Shown one piece after another: positions 22,541 through 34,449 of a DNA stretch of 64,000 nucleotides (the first letter of the stretch is position 1; the number at the start of each line of letters is the position of its first letter). The notes under the pieces were generated by a model. The model worked only from the letters and a program-made list of their open reading frames with translations, made no database searches and was not told where the DNA came from. Made by a program: the position numbers and the translations under genes. The DNA comes from Paulinella micropora (Eukaryota > Cercozoa > Imbricatea > Euglyphida): NCBI GenBank assembly GCA_009731375.1, contig BJOX01000300.1:501291-565290 (forward strand). Direction: 5' to 3'.

Positions 22541-22845
22541 ACCCTTAAGAATTCAGGACCGGTTGTAGTGGCTCAGGATCAAACTAGGGCGTCCCCCAGT
22601 AAGTCCCCCAGTATACCAGTTCAAATATTTACTAATTCAATGATTGAATTTCTGATCAACATACACGATCCCGCCACAGAAATAAAAAAAAACAGTAACG
22701 TTCGTACTCAGTGGTAATGATATGACTGATTTAGGTAATACCTAAAAAGGTAGCCACCAGTACCAGCTGAGAAATGTCACAATACGCTAGTAATTAGTAT
22801 TAATATTAAGGGCCGCTATGACTAATTACTCTCCCACTTCCTAAG
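22541..22845 (-). repeat. 5' LTR of the gag-only element
   Basis: Partner of 19703-20009. It ends only 13 bases before the LTR of the next element, so the second element inserted at or beside its edge. Confidence 0.7.
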
Positions 22846-22858
22846 ATACCTAATGTAG

Positions 22859-23478
22859 TATCAGACTGAGCACCTTAACGACCGGCCAAAACCTCTACCG
22901 TTGATAAGACACTCTTTTTGACCGGTTCATTACATTCTCCTCTGCACGACGTTTCGACTTCACTAACTAGTTTTCGATTCCGTTCAGAAATGATTTCAAA
23001 CGATCAGTTCAAAGTTCTTTTTAGGTATTGCCATTTTTCCTGTTCGTATTACCTTTTTTCCCGAATTCACGTGAAAATGCTTTTACGGTAAATTTGTGAA
23101 CAAGAACGGGAAAACACAATATCTAACTTGTCTTCCGTTGCCAGTCATTTTCGCCTTGAGGCTTCCCAAGTCGATTTGGGAATTTCAAGTCCAACAACCC
23201 GACACTATCCGTTTATGACTGTTTAACTTGAAGACTCGCGACACTATCCGTTTCAGAACTGGAGACCTCACAATCTACGTTCAACACTTGATCGTAAGTT
23301 GCAACCGAGCCTGCCAAGAGTTCGAAATTACGTAAATAAACGAAGTGACCTCTCTACTATTTACTGGTATTTCACCTGCTCACTTAGAGTCAGGACTCGA
23401 AGCAGCCATAGTGTTCTATTAAGAGTTCGGCTCAGTTCGTTGTACCTGCCCACTTGAAGAGTTGTATACAAACTCACA
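22859..23478 (+). repeat. 5' LTR of the outer element
   Basis: Begins TATCAGACTGAGCACC and ends ...AACTCACA. It is nearly identical to 27140-27551 joined to 38170-38404. The same leading sequence recurs at 38612-38764 (inverted) and about 63,647-63,692. Confidence 0.7.
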
Positions 23479-23824
23479 ATTCGAATTTTTTTCCATTCAA
23501 GAGAAAACTACACACACAGAATTGGTGTGTTCTGTCGACAGATCGATTTGGAAAGACCCTCTCCTTCAGGAGTGGCTATACAACAACGTATTAGGACAGA
23601 GGTAACCAAAACCACATATGTCTCGACAGATTGTTCACCTGCCGTTGCATTCTTGTGGCCCTCCTCTGCCCTCATACACACTATGCAGTCAACCAACACA
23701 GTATGTGTCTGGTTTTGTCGTTTTAGGGTCACCCCCTACCTACAGAGTGGAGAACACCTTCTCCACTGCACACCGACCACTTCAGCTACTGCTCTACGTT
23801 CTGGCTTGCTCCTGGTAAATTTAC

Positions 23825-26469
23825 ATGTGGAACCAGTCACGTTACGACGACCCAGTTTCGAAGTACAACGAACACAAGCGACGATGCTTAGACCCCTACC
23901 CCATCCTGGGCTCCCGTCCAGATACCCTACGCACCGACAAGAAGTTTCAAGAGAAAATCAAGTCTGGGAAGACTACTCGCCTTCACTCCAACCTTTCTCG
24001 CACCCAGACTATTCAATTTATCTACGATTTACTGACCAGTTACGTGGGCGATGAACGCGATCTGTTGCGAAAGAACCATAAGGACAAGGCCACATCGCTA
24101 TCTCAGGTCCCCATTGCCCCTCAAGCTAGCCTAGACCTTCTTCGTAACCCCGATTGGACAGACACTGAAGTCTATACCCAGTACTTGGGACCTACTGGAT
24201 CTGGCAGTAGCAGAAAAACTCTGGAATCAGATTGGCAACATCATCCCTGTAGAGGTCTTCCATAACTACTACCCGATTACTGCCTCCACTGCTGGATTGG
24301 CTGGGTCATTACCGGTCGCTGCCCCGTCGGGTACAACCGTTGGTGCCACATCCCCCCACCGAGTTTGACTGGTCCAACCACTTTGCACCCCGCTGGAAGC
24401 TCTTCTTCGACAACGATCCACCCGACCCACCCTTCGACGTTTTCGACTCCCAGAACAGCTACAACGACCTCGTCAACTCCAATGTTGCCTTCAGCCCCAG
24501 CAGCTGCGATTACACCGACACTTCGTCAGCCCATTCCACCCTTCATGCCCCAGATACCCAACATGCCTTTTCCGTCCCCGGATGCTTCGTTCATACGTAC
24601 TGGACGCATGGCTCGGGCTGCTACTCCCGCTCCACCCCGCCCCATGGTGCAACCTTTGTCGACCCTACTCGCAGGTAGAACAAGTGAACCGGTAAATCGT
24701 TCATTGGATGCCATCTTTCCTTGGTACTCTTCTCTCGTCCCCGCAGCGACCGAACATACATATTGTTGAACAATGCTATGACGCTGGTTTGCTCACTTCG
24801 ATTTCGGCGCTCAACCCGACTCTTCCACCCGCTACGGCCTTCCTCGGTCCTCCACAGACACCTGTACGTCGGACGCTGCGAACTGCACCAGCGTCAATGA
24901 CATCAAGTTCGGGCACCAGCACGTTGGCACCCATCCCGGAAGGCTCTGTACCTCCAGCAATCTCTACTGCGACGGCAGCTCAGATCGCCAGAGAGGAAGA
25001 AATTCCTACTGCGACAGCAACCCAAACGGCTGCAGCAACAATCGCCAGAGAAGAAGCAGAGCGCGAGGCTACCGAACGAGCTGAAGAAGTGGCACGACAG
25101 CTTGCCGAGGAGGAAGAACGAGAGCGGCAGGAGGAAGCGGAACAAGCACGGGAAGACGAACGAAAACAGGAACAAAAGGTGGGGGAGATCGTCGAAGACA
25201 ACAACGGCAACGAAGGTGACGGCGAGACTGGCAGCTTGCCAGACCAAGGTGCCAACCCCGCTGAACAATCACAGCCCAGTGCTCCCCGTTCGGGAGGCTC
25301 CTCTGGTGATGCCACTTCATCCCAGTCTTCGCCGCCACGCAGGGTCCTTCGCTCTAACAACTCAGGCGCTACCTCGGGCTACCATATGTATACGCTGTCA
25401 CGACCTTGCGGACCCGCACACCGCTCCATGTTCATACTGTCTAGTCCGACCGTCATACCGTCACCGGACCACGTTACCTTCGCGCGTGAATTGGCGGTCA
25501 ACTACCACGTCGCCAACACGCCGATCCAATTGGCCATCATGCATGCCATCGGCAACGTTCGCGCGTGGGGAGACAAAGCTACGGTCGCCATCATGGACGC
25601 CTGTTGGGCCCGTTTCGTCCGCGTCACCGACCATATTCAGCAAGTATGGTGCTCGTTGTCCCTCATCATTTGGCTACAATTCATCCGCGACCTCATCCAC
25701 GGCCGCCTGGATAAACATGATACGCGGAAGTCAGCTTTCCAAGCCCTCAATTTACGACGCTTCAGAGAAGAGCAACTTTTGGCGTACATCAACCGATGCA
25801 TCACGCACTACGAAGCTGCACGCGTGATTGGTATGACCATCAGCGACGGAAACCAGCTTGAGGACTTGGGCCGCATGTTGACCCCGATGGAACGCGATCG
25901 TTGGAATCAGCAGGCAGATCAAGTCCTGCTCAGCTACGGTGTCGGATGGCCACGCAACCTAGATGACCTTCTCCCTTGGGCCAGGACCCTTGACCCCAAC
26001 GTCATGACAACGTATTTTGTGACGATGGAGATCCCGGTCCGTACCGACACCGAGGAACCATCTACGCGCAAGCGGGACTACACTCGCCAAGGGCAACCAC
26101 CCACTCGTATTGACCGTCGCTGTCTCCGACGAGGCAGAGCTCAAATTTCTGCCATGCCACATCATCCGTGCGAGCCTAACAAAGACAAACCTTCAAGCCC
26201 CGTGGGACTTGGCTATCGTCATACCGCCGGCTGACCGTCCTGTGAAAGTCGCGCGGGCCATGTTCTCCCTTCGCAAGCCGTTTGCTGTGCTCGTTCCGGA
26301 AGATGCAGTCGATGCTATCCCACATAGTACCCTTCTACCGACAATAGTCGATGAATGTCACCAAATCGGATATAAAGACAATTTAGTTTGGTTGCTCTTT
26401 GGCCTCCACATGGAATGGAGCTACAAATACCCTCTTGTCGCTACTTCACGCGCTCCCCGCACCGCTTAA
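23825..26469 (+). pseudogene. Gag-like protein of the outer element, frameshifted
   Basis: Plus-strand frames follow one another with phase changes: 23825-24265, 24365-24769, 24708-26234 and 26110-26469. The longest (508 codons) has a Pro/Thr-rich start, a long Glu/Arg/Ala helical stretch (about 24,985-25,190), and then a compact Trp-containing region (about 25,380-26,030) that looks like the capsid part of a retrotransposon Gag, ending near a switch of phase at about 26,110. No zinc knuckle is seen. Frameshifts at about 24,270, 24,710 and 26,110 suggest it is inactive. Identification as Gag rests on position between LTRs and general character, not on a named motif. Confidence 0.4.
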
Positions 26470-27139
26470 GCGAGTCAACTTCGACACCGTTTTAAAGAAA
26501 GAACAGGAACAGCGATTGGTTTCTCACCACAGTTCCTTAGCGCCATTTAGGTATCCTCATCATCGGCGAATCCTCCCCGTGAGGATTAACCATCCCCCAT
26601 CACTCTCAAGTGGGTTTTACCCATCGTAATGGCTTCACCCGCCCCGCCCAGCGCTTTTCCCACTTGAACCGTCATCGTCCCTAGAAATATTACGCTATGA
26701 CCGGCGTACACATGTAAGTCCTTGATCGCCTCTTATGCCTGCAGGTCAACGATTATTCTCACCGAACTTGAACCCCTCAGTGGTTATATCGGCACGGCAC
26801 ACTTGGTGCTTCATTGGTTCATCTTGGCTATGAGATACCCGGCCACCTAATTTTCCACGGCTCGACATCGCCTCCCGATATCAACGCTCGCTACTGCGCC
26901 TCCATTGTCCCAGTCCCGCTGCAAATCATGCCGGGATATCCGGCCCCGGCTGATCATCGTCTGCATCGCGCCGGTATAGACGCATCCTTCCTCTACTCTC
27001 CCATGGTTTAAGAGACTCACCCAACTCTCTTTTTCCTTTTGAACATTTTTTTTAGTGAGACGACATACTTCGTTCGTTAATCACTCATTCTGTACGCAAC
27101 TCAACTCAACCGTTAGGTCTGGAGGGGGGGGGGGGAAGC
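26470..27139. other. Untranslated 3' part of the outer element
   Basis: No convincing gene; short frames only. Ends in the G-rich polypurine tract at 27121-27138 immediately before the 3' LTR. Confidence 0.45.
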
Positions 27140-27551
27140 TATCCGCAGACTGAGCACCTTAACGACAGGCCAAAACATTTACCGTTGATAAGACACTCTT
27201 TTTGACCGGTTCATTACATTCTCCTCTGCACGACGTTTCGACTTCACTAACTAGTTTTCGATTCCGTTCAGAAATGATTTCAAACGATCAGTTCAAAGTT
27301 CTTTTTAGGTATTGCCATTTTTCCTGTTCGTATTACCTTTTTTCCCGAATTCACGTGAAAATGCTTTTACGGTAAATTTGTGAACAAGAACGGAAAAACA
27401 CAATATCTAACTTGTCTTCCGTTGCCAGTCATTTTCGCATTGAGGCTTCCCAAGTCGATTTGGGAATTTTCAAGTCCAACAACCCGACACTATCAGTTCA
27501 AGCCTTTAAGTTATGACTGTTTAACTTGAAGACTCGCGACACTATCCGTTT
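27140..27551 (+). repeat. 3' LTR of the outer element, first part
   Basis: Matches the first two thirds of 22859-23478, starting after the polypurine tract. It is interrupted at 27551/27552 by the LTR of the nested element, and the match resumes at 38170. Confidence 0.7.
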
Positions 27552-27788
27552 TGTAATGCCCCCAACGATAGCTCGTAAAAAGTCGGTAATACAACCAAAC
27601 ACAGTCCTCAAGAATGAGAATGATGTCTCGTTGTATTAGCTCAGTGAAGCCAAAAAGGAAAACGGGAACAGACCAGGAATAAAATGGCATCAGGTCCAAT
27701 CCGGACAAATAATACTGAAAAACAAGCTGGTGCACCTGTCACCAGGAAAAGGTATTTTTTACCGGCTATCCGGGGGGTGATGCCTACA
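27552..27788 (-). repeat. 3' LTR of the Ty3-type element
   Basis: 237 bp with TG...CA ends, a direct copy of 37933-38169 with two substitutions. Confidence 0.9.
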
Positions 27789-27791
27789 GTA

Positions 27792-27800
27792 CCCCCTCCC
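27792..27800 (-). promoter_or_regulatory. Polypurine tract
   Basis: GGGAGGGGG on the minus strand, three bases before the 3' LTR, the expected plus-strand primer. Confidence 0.7.
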
Positions 27801-27990
27801 GATTTTATGACGGAAATAGCATTTTCGTCATACACCTTCTGATTTCTTTCTGCAAATAGTATGCGCTATGGAGTCATGCCACACAGCGCATCGACCCACG
27901 GATAGACGCTAAAAGACGATAAATATATCCTCATACGGCACGTCAAAGCGGATTCTCTAGCCTTTCTTGTAAATTTTGAACTCCTTCCCC

Positions 27991-28023
<33 letters not shown>

Positions 28024-28635
28024 CGGCAGTATGTCAAGAACAAACGTACATTTAAAAAAAAAATACAAGCAACGTGGTGCTGTAGTACGATTCCCCCTTT
28101 GATCTCCTTCTTCTTCTTATCATTATCATTATTATTATTATTATTCACAGGGAGATCGTAAGTACATTGTCTTTTTTAATGACATACCCTTGTATAAGGC
28201 GGATATCCTATGATATAGTATTAGGGGGCCAGTCCTAATAGCTATATCCGAAGTCGAGGTGTATGTACCCGACCCTGCGATATACCGACACAAGTAGAGA
28301 TTGACCGTGCTCAGGTACGACAGTATATAATCTATCGTAAAAAATAATTTAATGAAAGTTTCAGAGAACATTTCATTTTCGAGAACATCATCCCAGGACT
28401 TGGAAAGGGTCATACCCGGGAACACCATCGCTCAATACACTAGCGATCCCCGTATACGGTGTAGTATCATCGTCGATCGACCTTTCGCACTCGTATGTTG
28501 CGATCGAATGCCAAGTTATATCACTGAGTCTTTTTAATATTCATATTGATAACTGATGATGCATGATCAAATCATGATACGCCGTGGGCAATCAATCAGT
28601 TTATTTGAGACGCATAAAGAAAAATAGTTTCTTTG
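27801..28635 (-). other. 3' untranslated region of the Ty3-type element
   Basis: 835 bp between the pol stop and the polypurine tract. It holds a T run (about 27,998-28,023 on the plus strand) and an (ATT)n tract near 28,125-28,145. No gene is visible. The A/T tracts could mark a small inserted element, but no ends are clear. Confidence 0.5.
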
Positions 28636-31600
28636 TCACTGCCTTCGTCGTCTGGCGCGGATTTCTTTGCCTGGTGGAGGACCACCAACAAAAGTCAGAT
28701 CGAACTTTGACTGTTCGAGAATGTCCCAGATCTTATTAGGGATTCCGCCCAACGATAATTCAAAAGGGACATCAAGCACTCCTCTTGGCAGTGTCTGAAT
28801 GGTCCACGCAGTGTAATCCTTGTCTCTGGGAGTAATTGTATCATCCCATGTCTCGAGACTTTTTGCGTCTTTATATACTGGCAGATAATGTCTTGCCTTT
28901 GGATCCTCAACCGGGTCCATACTTCTCCAGAACTGGAGTATCGGTTGTACTATCTTTGCGGCTGATGATATTTTGAGTGTCCGTGTGACACGCATCTGTC
29001 GTGGGACCGCCACGACCCGCATCAAGTATAAGTCTGAGAGAGTGTCATCAGCGACATGTTGTTCCGCTGGTCTCATCAGATAGAAAACATTTTTCACCCA
29101 TGCGATGGTTGCTATCGCATCGCCTTCCTTCCATCGCTCATGGACAATCTCAACGTTGCCCGCGTTTGGGTCAGTGTCCGTTCCCTCCTCCTCCTGGTAG
29201 ACGTCCTTTGATCTCATCGACCTCATCGCCTTCCTCGGTTGGTCGTTGATAAGATCATTCCGCGCTCTCCTTAGCTGCGCCTCTGTGATCTTCTCCTTCT
29301 TTCCGCTATGCTCTCGCGGAGACTTGGACTGAGTCCCCACCGCGCTTATGCGGTCAGTCTTCTCCTTGCTGTCCACCTCACTCTCCTCCTTCTCAGCTAT
29401 CGGTGCCCGATAAGCATCGTCTTGGTCTATGCCAGCCTCCTTGTGGATGGGCGGCACCTCTTTGAAATCATCCTTCATCCGTTTTAACGCCTCCTCAACG
29501 GATTCATCTTCCAGTAAGAAGGGATCATACTTAATCAGCCTTCTTACATTCACAATTTGCACCTTCCCTCTACCCCTGATCTTGTAATTCAGAGGTCCCG
29601 TCTGTTCCATAATCTGATAAGGTCCTTTCCAGTGAGTGAACAGCTTAGAGCTGACTCCCTTCGGGACTTGAGGATGGTACAATAGTACAATATCCCCGAC
29701 CTGGAACTTGATCTGATCCAAGTGCGCTTGTCGCACCCCTTCAGCATCAGTCTTTCGGCGCTCCGCCTCTCTATGCGCCCTGACTATTTGTTCCGCCTCC
29801 ATCTTCACTCTAAGTCTCATCCCAAACAACTCATCCGCATCCGCCCAAGTGTCTTTTGGGTGAAGGAGCGAAGTCGGGATATCAGGCTCACGCCCATATA
29901 CTAACTGATATGGCGAGATTGAGCTCTTCGAGCCTCCTAACGCCGTAGAGGGTAGACAGTTCATTGCAAACGCAAATGATGGTGCTGCCTCGACCCATGC
30001 TCTTTGATTCTCCTTCTTCGTGCAATACATCTTTAGCGAGGCTTTGAGGGGTCTGTGTACCCGCTCGATTTTCCCATTTGCTCGCGGGTTATAGGCAGTA
30101 ACATATTGCCATTTCATCCCGTAATACTTAGATAGTTTGTCGATGACCTCGTTATTAAAGTCCGAGCCTCGATCAGAACATATCTTTCTTGGTACTCCGA
30201 TCTGTGAGATGATCCTATCGATCAGCGCCTCGGCCGTCGTCTTGCCGGTAACGTCTTTGACAGGGATGATCCACACATAGTTGGTGGCTCTGTCAATAGC
30301 CGTAAGGAGGTATTTGTAACCATCCTTCGATTCTGGGAAAGGTCCCACATGATCAATGTGTATAAACTCAAACATCCCCGCATGAAGAGGAAATTCGCCA
30401 ATCAGGCCGAAATTTGCCTTCAGTGGTGTTTTGTTTATCTTGCACGGGATGCATGCATCCACCGCCTGATCTATCTCCTCCTTCATCTTCTTCCACCAGA
30501 ATCGCCTCGCTACGAACATATGAGTTCGTTGTCGACCCGGATGCGCCAAAAGTGGGCAATTGTGGGCTGCGACAAATATAAATCGTCTCAGACTCTCCGG
30601 TACCCAAAGGGTCCATTTGTCCGGCTGTGACGCATAGCGACCGTGAAGGCCCTTGTACCACAGTAGACCATCTCTCCATCCCATCTCCTTCATCTGATCT
30701 TTGATCGCTTTCGTCATCCGTAGCTCATCCGGGTTCTGATATAACTGTATCAGTTCTTTAAACTCCGGATCTTGAGCCTGTTGTTGCCTCCATGCGGTCG
30801 CGGTAATACTATGGATAGTACCATCTTCTAGCCGTACCCCGATTCTTTCCGGGTCATCGTCTAGGTCACTTCTCCGCTCTTGAGGAGGCTCCGCATAAAC
30901 TTCCTGCGTCTCCTCTTCCTCTCTTATGTTCGCCTTCGCATTCTCATATACCTCATAGGACCACTCAGCGTCCTCCTGGGTATGTAGCTCACAACATATC
31001 CCGTGATCCGGGCCTTGTGGACTGTACCGTAGACCTGTGCGGTCATATCGGACTCCACTCGCCATCTCCATCGCCTCAATGTGGCTGACCTCATACACCT
31101 TGTCAGTGGACAAGTCTTCCATCTCCACCGTGGACACCAACGCCGATACTTCTGAGTTAAACTCTAGCCTAGAGAGGCTATCAGCGACCACATTTCGCTT
31201 TCCCGGTAGATGGACCATTGTAAAATCGAAACAAGACAAGAACGCTTGCCACCGCGCCAGCCGTCCCGTCTGTTCATGATTCATCAACCATAACAGGTTA
31301 TGATGATCAGTTCTGACAGTAAATTGAGGTCCTCCCCACAAATACTCTCTGAGCCTCTTGAGGGCCCATACTACCGCCAACGCCTCTCTTTGCCTTGTGC
31401 AATAGTTTCTCTCCGCCGCACACAACTTCCTACTAATAAACATGATTGGGCGTAATTTCTTCTCCTCATCCTCTTGTTGTAATACAGCCCCAATCGCAAA
31501 CTTAGATGCGTCTGTATCGACTACGAATTGTTTCGTAAAGTCGGGCATCGTTAACACCAGTCCTCCGTCTTTCGGGTCTTTGTAAATGAGATCTTTGAGC

Positions 31601-34449
31601 GCATGAAACGCTTGCAAAGCCTCTTCGTCCCACTTCTCAAAGTCTCCAAAATCTATCATTTTCTCCACTTTAGCCCGTGTTGCACCCCAATCGGGTATAA
31701 ACTGGCTATAGTATTGCGCCATCGCAAGGAATGAGTGCAATTCAGTGCGGTTCTTCGGTATCGGTCGATTCATAATCTCCTCCCTCTTCTCTTTGGATAT
31801 CGAGACTCGATTATGGGAGATCTCGTACCCTAAGTATGTCACACTCGTCTTGGCAAGTTGACACTTCTTTAGATTGCACTTCAGGCCAAAAGCTCCGATG
31901 CGCCTGAATATATCGGACAAATGATCGATATGCTCCTCCATTGTGTTAGAGTATACGATAATGTCATCGATATAGCAAAATGCATATTCTCCCGCCTTCT
32001 GTCCCCGCCTTCTCATAAAGCCACCGTCAGACAAATCATCGTACTGACTGCTCAACATCTTCTGCATCGCCTTCTGGAAAAGTCCTGGGGCTTGCTTGAG
32101 GCCCATCGGAAGCACTTTCCATTGGTATATTTCCATACCCACCACAAACGCCGTCAGCCATCTGGACTTTTCCTCCAGTGGTATCTGCCAGAAGCCATTC
32201 TTAAGGTCAATGACCGAATAGAATTTTGCATTCCGCAGTACTCTCCTTCCTTCTTCTAATGTCGGGAGAGGATTTCTCTCTTCCTCCAGCACCTTGTTAA
32301 CACGAGCATAGTTAACTGTCAGGCGCCATTCTCCTCCTGGCTTCGGCACTATTCTCGGTTGTGAGACTATTGAGGATGTTGATCTCTCAATAAAGTCCTC
32401 ATTGAGCAGCTGTCTTGCTAGCTCCTCCGCTATCTTCGCCTCATGTATACTCAAATTCGCCCTTCGTGGTGCCGGTGACGGCTCCGCACCCGGTATTTTG
32501 TAAATAACCGCAGTGAAATCTTCAGGCTTGACACCACCTGCATGTGGAGGGTCAAAAATTTCCTTGTTCGCCTCTAATTTGGCTTTTAAAAGCTCCTTCT
32601 CCTTCTCCGTGCCTACTCCTTCTTCCAATATTTTCCGCGCCGCCTCTTGAAAATCTTCATCAGACATCTGCTTATGCTGCTTGAGGGGTTCTCTGTCCTC
32701 CTCCAAGCCTAAGTCCTCTTCCGAGACATCATCTAGGCCCGTCTTTTCATACGTGACCGTGTCCGGCTCATCATCTTTACCGAGCTCCACCAGCATGTCA
32801 ATGAGTCTCGCGTATTGCAAAGGAGCTTTACGGGTGTAAAAACCATCAAAGCATGTGAATGCTTGCGGTATCAATTTCAACTTGTCGAGGTCTCTGAGCT
32901 TCCGCTTGTATGCACTGCTCTGCTCACGAGTTCCCATACGACAAGCCACCACTAGCTGTTGCTTGCGAGAGGGTACCGGTATAGGATGATCAATAAGCCG
33001 GTCCCTTATTTCCTGCGCCCATATCGCCTTCTCATTATATGGCAGGATAATAGTATACGGCTTATTATTTTCGAATAAAGTCCGTAAGCATTTCTTCACT
33101 TCAGACAGTGAACGCGGCCACGTGGGCTCGTCACCCCAGAAATCAGTAATAAAACTTTTAATAGTTTCTGGTGGAGTATCCGGGATTCGCCCCGTTCTCC
33201 TTGGTACAAACGCCTCCCTTTTTTCTTCTCCTACTTTCGCATGGAAACAGTATCCGTTAGTAATATGGACATCTGTTCCTACTCCTTCCGCGAATCTCGC
33301 CAACGACGGGCTTCTTTGTGCGACACATATAATCTCCTCCTTTCGCTTCTCGATTAAGTCATCAATAGACTTTTTGTCCCAATGGCATGTCGGAACTGTG
33401 ACAGTGCACACTTGGGATTCCCAATTGTCGGTCCAGGACAGTTCATCCGGTCTTACGACATGGGGGTGAACGTACACCTCAAGTGCCTCATGTGCGATGG
33501 CCATCTTTTTGTGATCCGTCGCTAGACTCAGCTCATAAGCCTCATAAGAGTCAGTAGCGTTGAAGGGATCAATATCGTTCTCTTCTCCTCTTTTTACTCC
33601 ATATATCACTCGCCGTGCGGCGCAATCAATCACAGCCCCCATCGTAGCCAATTGGTCATACGATAGTAATATTGACCCGTGGTAACCGGGGACGACATAG
33701 AGGTCCATACGGTATACTCGTGCGGATTTCAATTTAAAGGTCAGTGTGATGATTCCCGTGATATCCGTCCGGCTGCTCACTCCTTTGAGAGTGCCCGTTG
33801 ACTTTTTCATATTTCCGTCCACCCAGTCCCGGTATCGATTAAAAAACTTCCTGCCGACAATATTAATATTCGCCATCGTATCATTACCAACTTTTAATAT
33901 TGTCTTCAATGTTTCACAATAAAGTTCCGTATAACACAGAGCATCGGGCCTGTGTATATTGGCTGCGAGAACAAGAACTTTACGTTCCAAATTTTGGAGT
34001 CTTGTCTCTAAGTTTTTCAACTCCTCCTTCTTCTCCTCCTGCTTCACCTCATTAACATTTTTATTATTCTGCGGTACTGGTGCGTTTACTATTTGAGCGA
34101 CATTGTCTTGTGGTACTTGAGTACACACATTGTCTTTTTGCTCGCCACCCGCCGCGACCGTAGACATTGAGTCTGTTCGTGGTTGTTTGCTTGGCCGAGG
34201 CGATACGTCTGCCATTGGCCTCCTCGCCTCCATCGCAAGTCTCGCCTTCCTATTTGCATCAGTTATCATTGGTAACCGTGCTGTATGAACGGGTATGAGA
34301 CTACCTTGGGGCTGCAGTCTCTGTGTACCCACATCTTTGTTTTCACATAGAGGAAGCGTTGGCCCAGTCTGCACAACAGCATTAGAAAGCACTGTGACTT
34401 TAGGGTTAAACTTCACAGTCTTCTCCTTCCTCTCTTCTTCCCCCTCCAG
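28636..34449 (-). CDS. pol: Pol polyprotein: protease-like, RT, RNase H, integrase
   Basis: Open in the same frame as gag from the codon after the gag UGA (34450-34452) to the stop at 28636, about 1,937 codons. There is no ATG in the first 45 codons, so translation by readthrough is likely. Residues counted from 34416: a retropepsin-like region at about 165-280 lacking a clear D-S/T-G; reverse transcriptase with YIDDIIVYS near 815; RNase H with DTDAS near 965 and a PGKRNVVADSLSR end; an integrase zinc-binding HHCC domain near 1,270-1,320; an integrase core with D near 1,355 (IDHVGPF), D near 1,413 (SDRGSDF) and E near 1,450 (GKIERVH); a GPY/F-type module (WKGPYQI) near 1,600. The last 300 residues are a charged extension. 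Longer than typical Ty3 pol. Confidence 0.92.
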   Translation of the reverse strand: MEGEEERKEKTVKFNPKVTVLSNAVVQTGPTLPLCENKDVGTQRLQPQGSLIPVHTARLPMITDANRKARLAMEARRPMADVSPRPSKQPRTDSMSTVAAGGEQKDNVCTQVPQDNVAQIVNAPVPQNNKNVNEVKQEEKKEELKNLETRLQNLERKVLVLAANIHRPDALCYTELYCETLKTILKVGNDTMANINIVGRKFFNRYRDWVDGNMKKSTGTLKGVSSRTDITGIITLTFKLKSARVYRMDLYVVPGYHGSILLSYDQLATMGAVIDCAARRVIYGVKRGEENDIDPFNATDSYEAYELSLATDHKKMAIAHEALEVYVHPHVVRPDELSWTDNWESQVCTVTVPTCHWDKKSIDDLIEKRKEEIICVAQRSPSLARFAEGVGTDVHITNGYCFHAKVGEEKREAFVPRRTGRIPDTPPETIKSFITDFWGDEPTWPRSLSEVKKCLRTLFENNKPYTIILPYNEKAIWAQEIRDRLIDHPIPVPSRKQQLVVACRMGTREQSSAYKRKLRDLDKLKLIPQAFTCFDGFYTRKAPLQYARLIDMLVELGKDDEPDTVTYEKTGLDDVSEEDLGLEEDREPLKQHKQMSDEDFQEAARKILEEGVGTEKEKELLKAKLEANKEIFDPPHAGGVKPEDFTAVIYKIPGAEPSPAPRRANLSIHEAKIAEELARQLLNEDFIERSTSSIVSQPRIVPKPGGEWRLTVNYARVNKVLEEERNPLPTLEEGRRVLRNAKFYSVIDLKNGFWQIPLEEKSRWLTAFVVGMEIYQWKVLPMGLKQAPGLFQKAMQKMLSSQYDDLSDGGFMRRRGQKAGEYAFCYIDDIIVYSNTMEEHIDHLSDIFRRIGAFGLKCNLKKCQLAKTSVTYLGYEISHNRVSISKEKREEIMNRPIPKNRTELHSFLAMAQYYSQFIPDWGATRAKVEKMIDFGDFEKWDEEALQAFHALKDLIYKDPKDGGLVLTMPDFTKQFVVDTDASKFAIGAVLQQEDEEKKLRPIMFISRKLCAAERNYCTRQREALAVVWALKRLREYLWGGPQFTVRTDHHNLLWLMNHEQTGRLARWQAFLSCFDFTMVHLPGKRNVVADSLSRLEFNSEVSALVSTVEMEDLSTDKVYEVSHIEAMEMASGVRYDRTGLRYSPQGPDHGICCELHTQEDAEWSYEVYENAKANIREEEETQEVYAEPPQERRSDLDDDPERIGVRLEDGTIHSITATAWRQQQAQDPEFKELIQLYQNPDELRMTKAIKDQMKEMGWRDGLLWYKGLHGRYASQPDKWTLWVPESLRRFIFVAAHNCPLLAHPGRQRTHMFVARRFWWKKMKEEIDQAVDACIPCKINKTPLKANFGLIGEFPLHAGMFEFIHIDHVGPFPESKDGYKYLLTAIDRATNYVWIIPVKDVTGKTTAEALIDRIISQIGVPRKICSDRGSDFNNEVIDKLSKYYGMKWQYVTAYNPRANGKIERVHRPLKASLKMYCTKKENQRAWVEAAPSFAFAMNCLPSTALGGSKSSISPYQLVYGREPDIPTSLLHPKDTWADADELFGMRLRVKMEAEQIVRAHREAERRKTDAEGVRQAHLDQIKFQVGDIVLLYHPQVPKGVSSKLFTHWKGPYQIMEQTGPLNYKIRGRGKVQIVNVRRLIKYDPFLLEDESVEEALKRMKDDFKEVPPIHKEAGIDQDDAYRAPIAEKEESEVDSKEKTDRISAVGTQSKSPREHSGKKEKITEAQLRRARNDLINDQPRKAMRSMRSKDVYQEEEGTDTDPNAGNVEIVHERWKEGDAIATIAWVKNVFYLMRPAEQHVADDTLSDLYLMRVVAVPRQMRVTRTLKISSAAKIVQPILQFWRSMDPVEDPKARHYLPVYKDAKSLETWDDTITPRDKDYTAWTIQTLPRGVLDVPFELSLGGIPNKIWDILEQSKFDLTFVGGPPPGKEIRARRRRQ

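Larger units (their letters stand above)
19703..22845 (-). mobile_element. LTR retrotransposon reduced to LTR-gag-LTR
   Basis: Direct repeats of about 305 bp (19703-20009 and 22541-22845) bracket 2.5 kb with a minus-strand gag. On the minus strand the sequence just before the left repeat is AGGGGGAG, a polypurine tract, which fixes the orientation: 5' LTR on the right, 3' LTR on the left. No protease, reverse transcriptase or integrase follows gag, so pol has been lost by deletion or is hidden at the 10-N gap (20284-20293). The repeats do not show TG...CA ends and no clear target duplication is visible beyond a possible 3-bp ATA. Confidence 0.65.
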
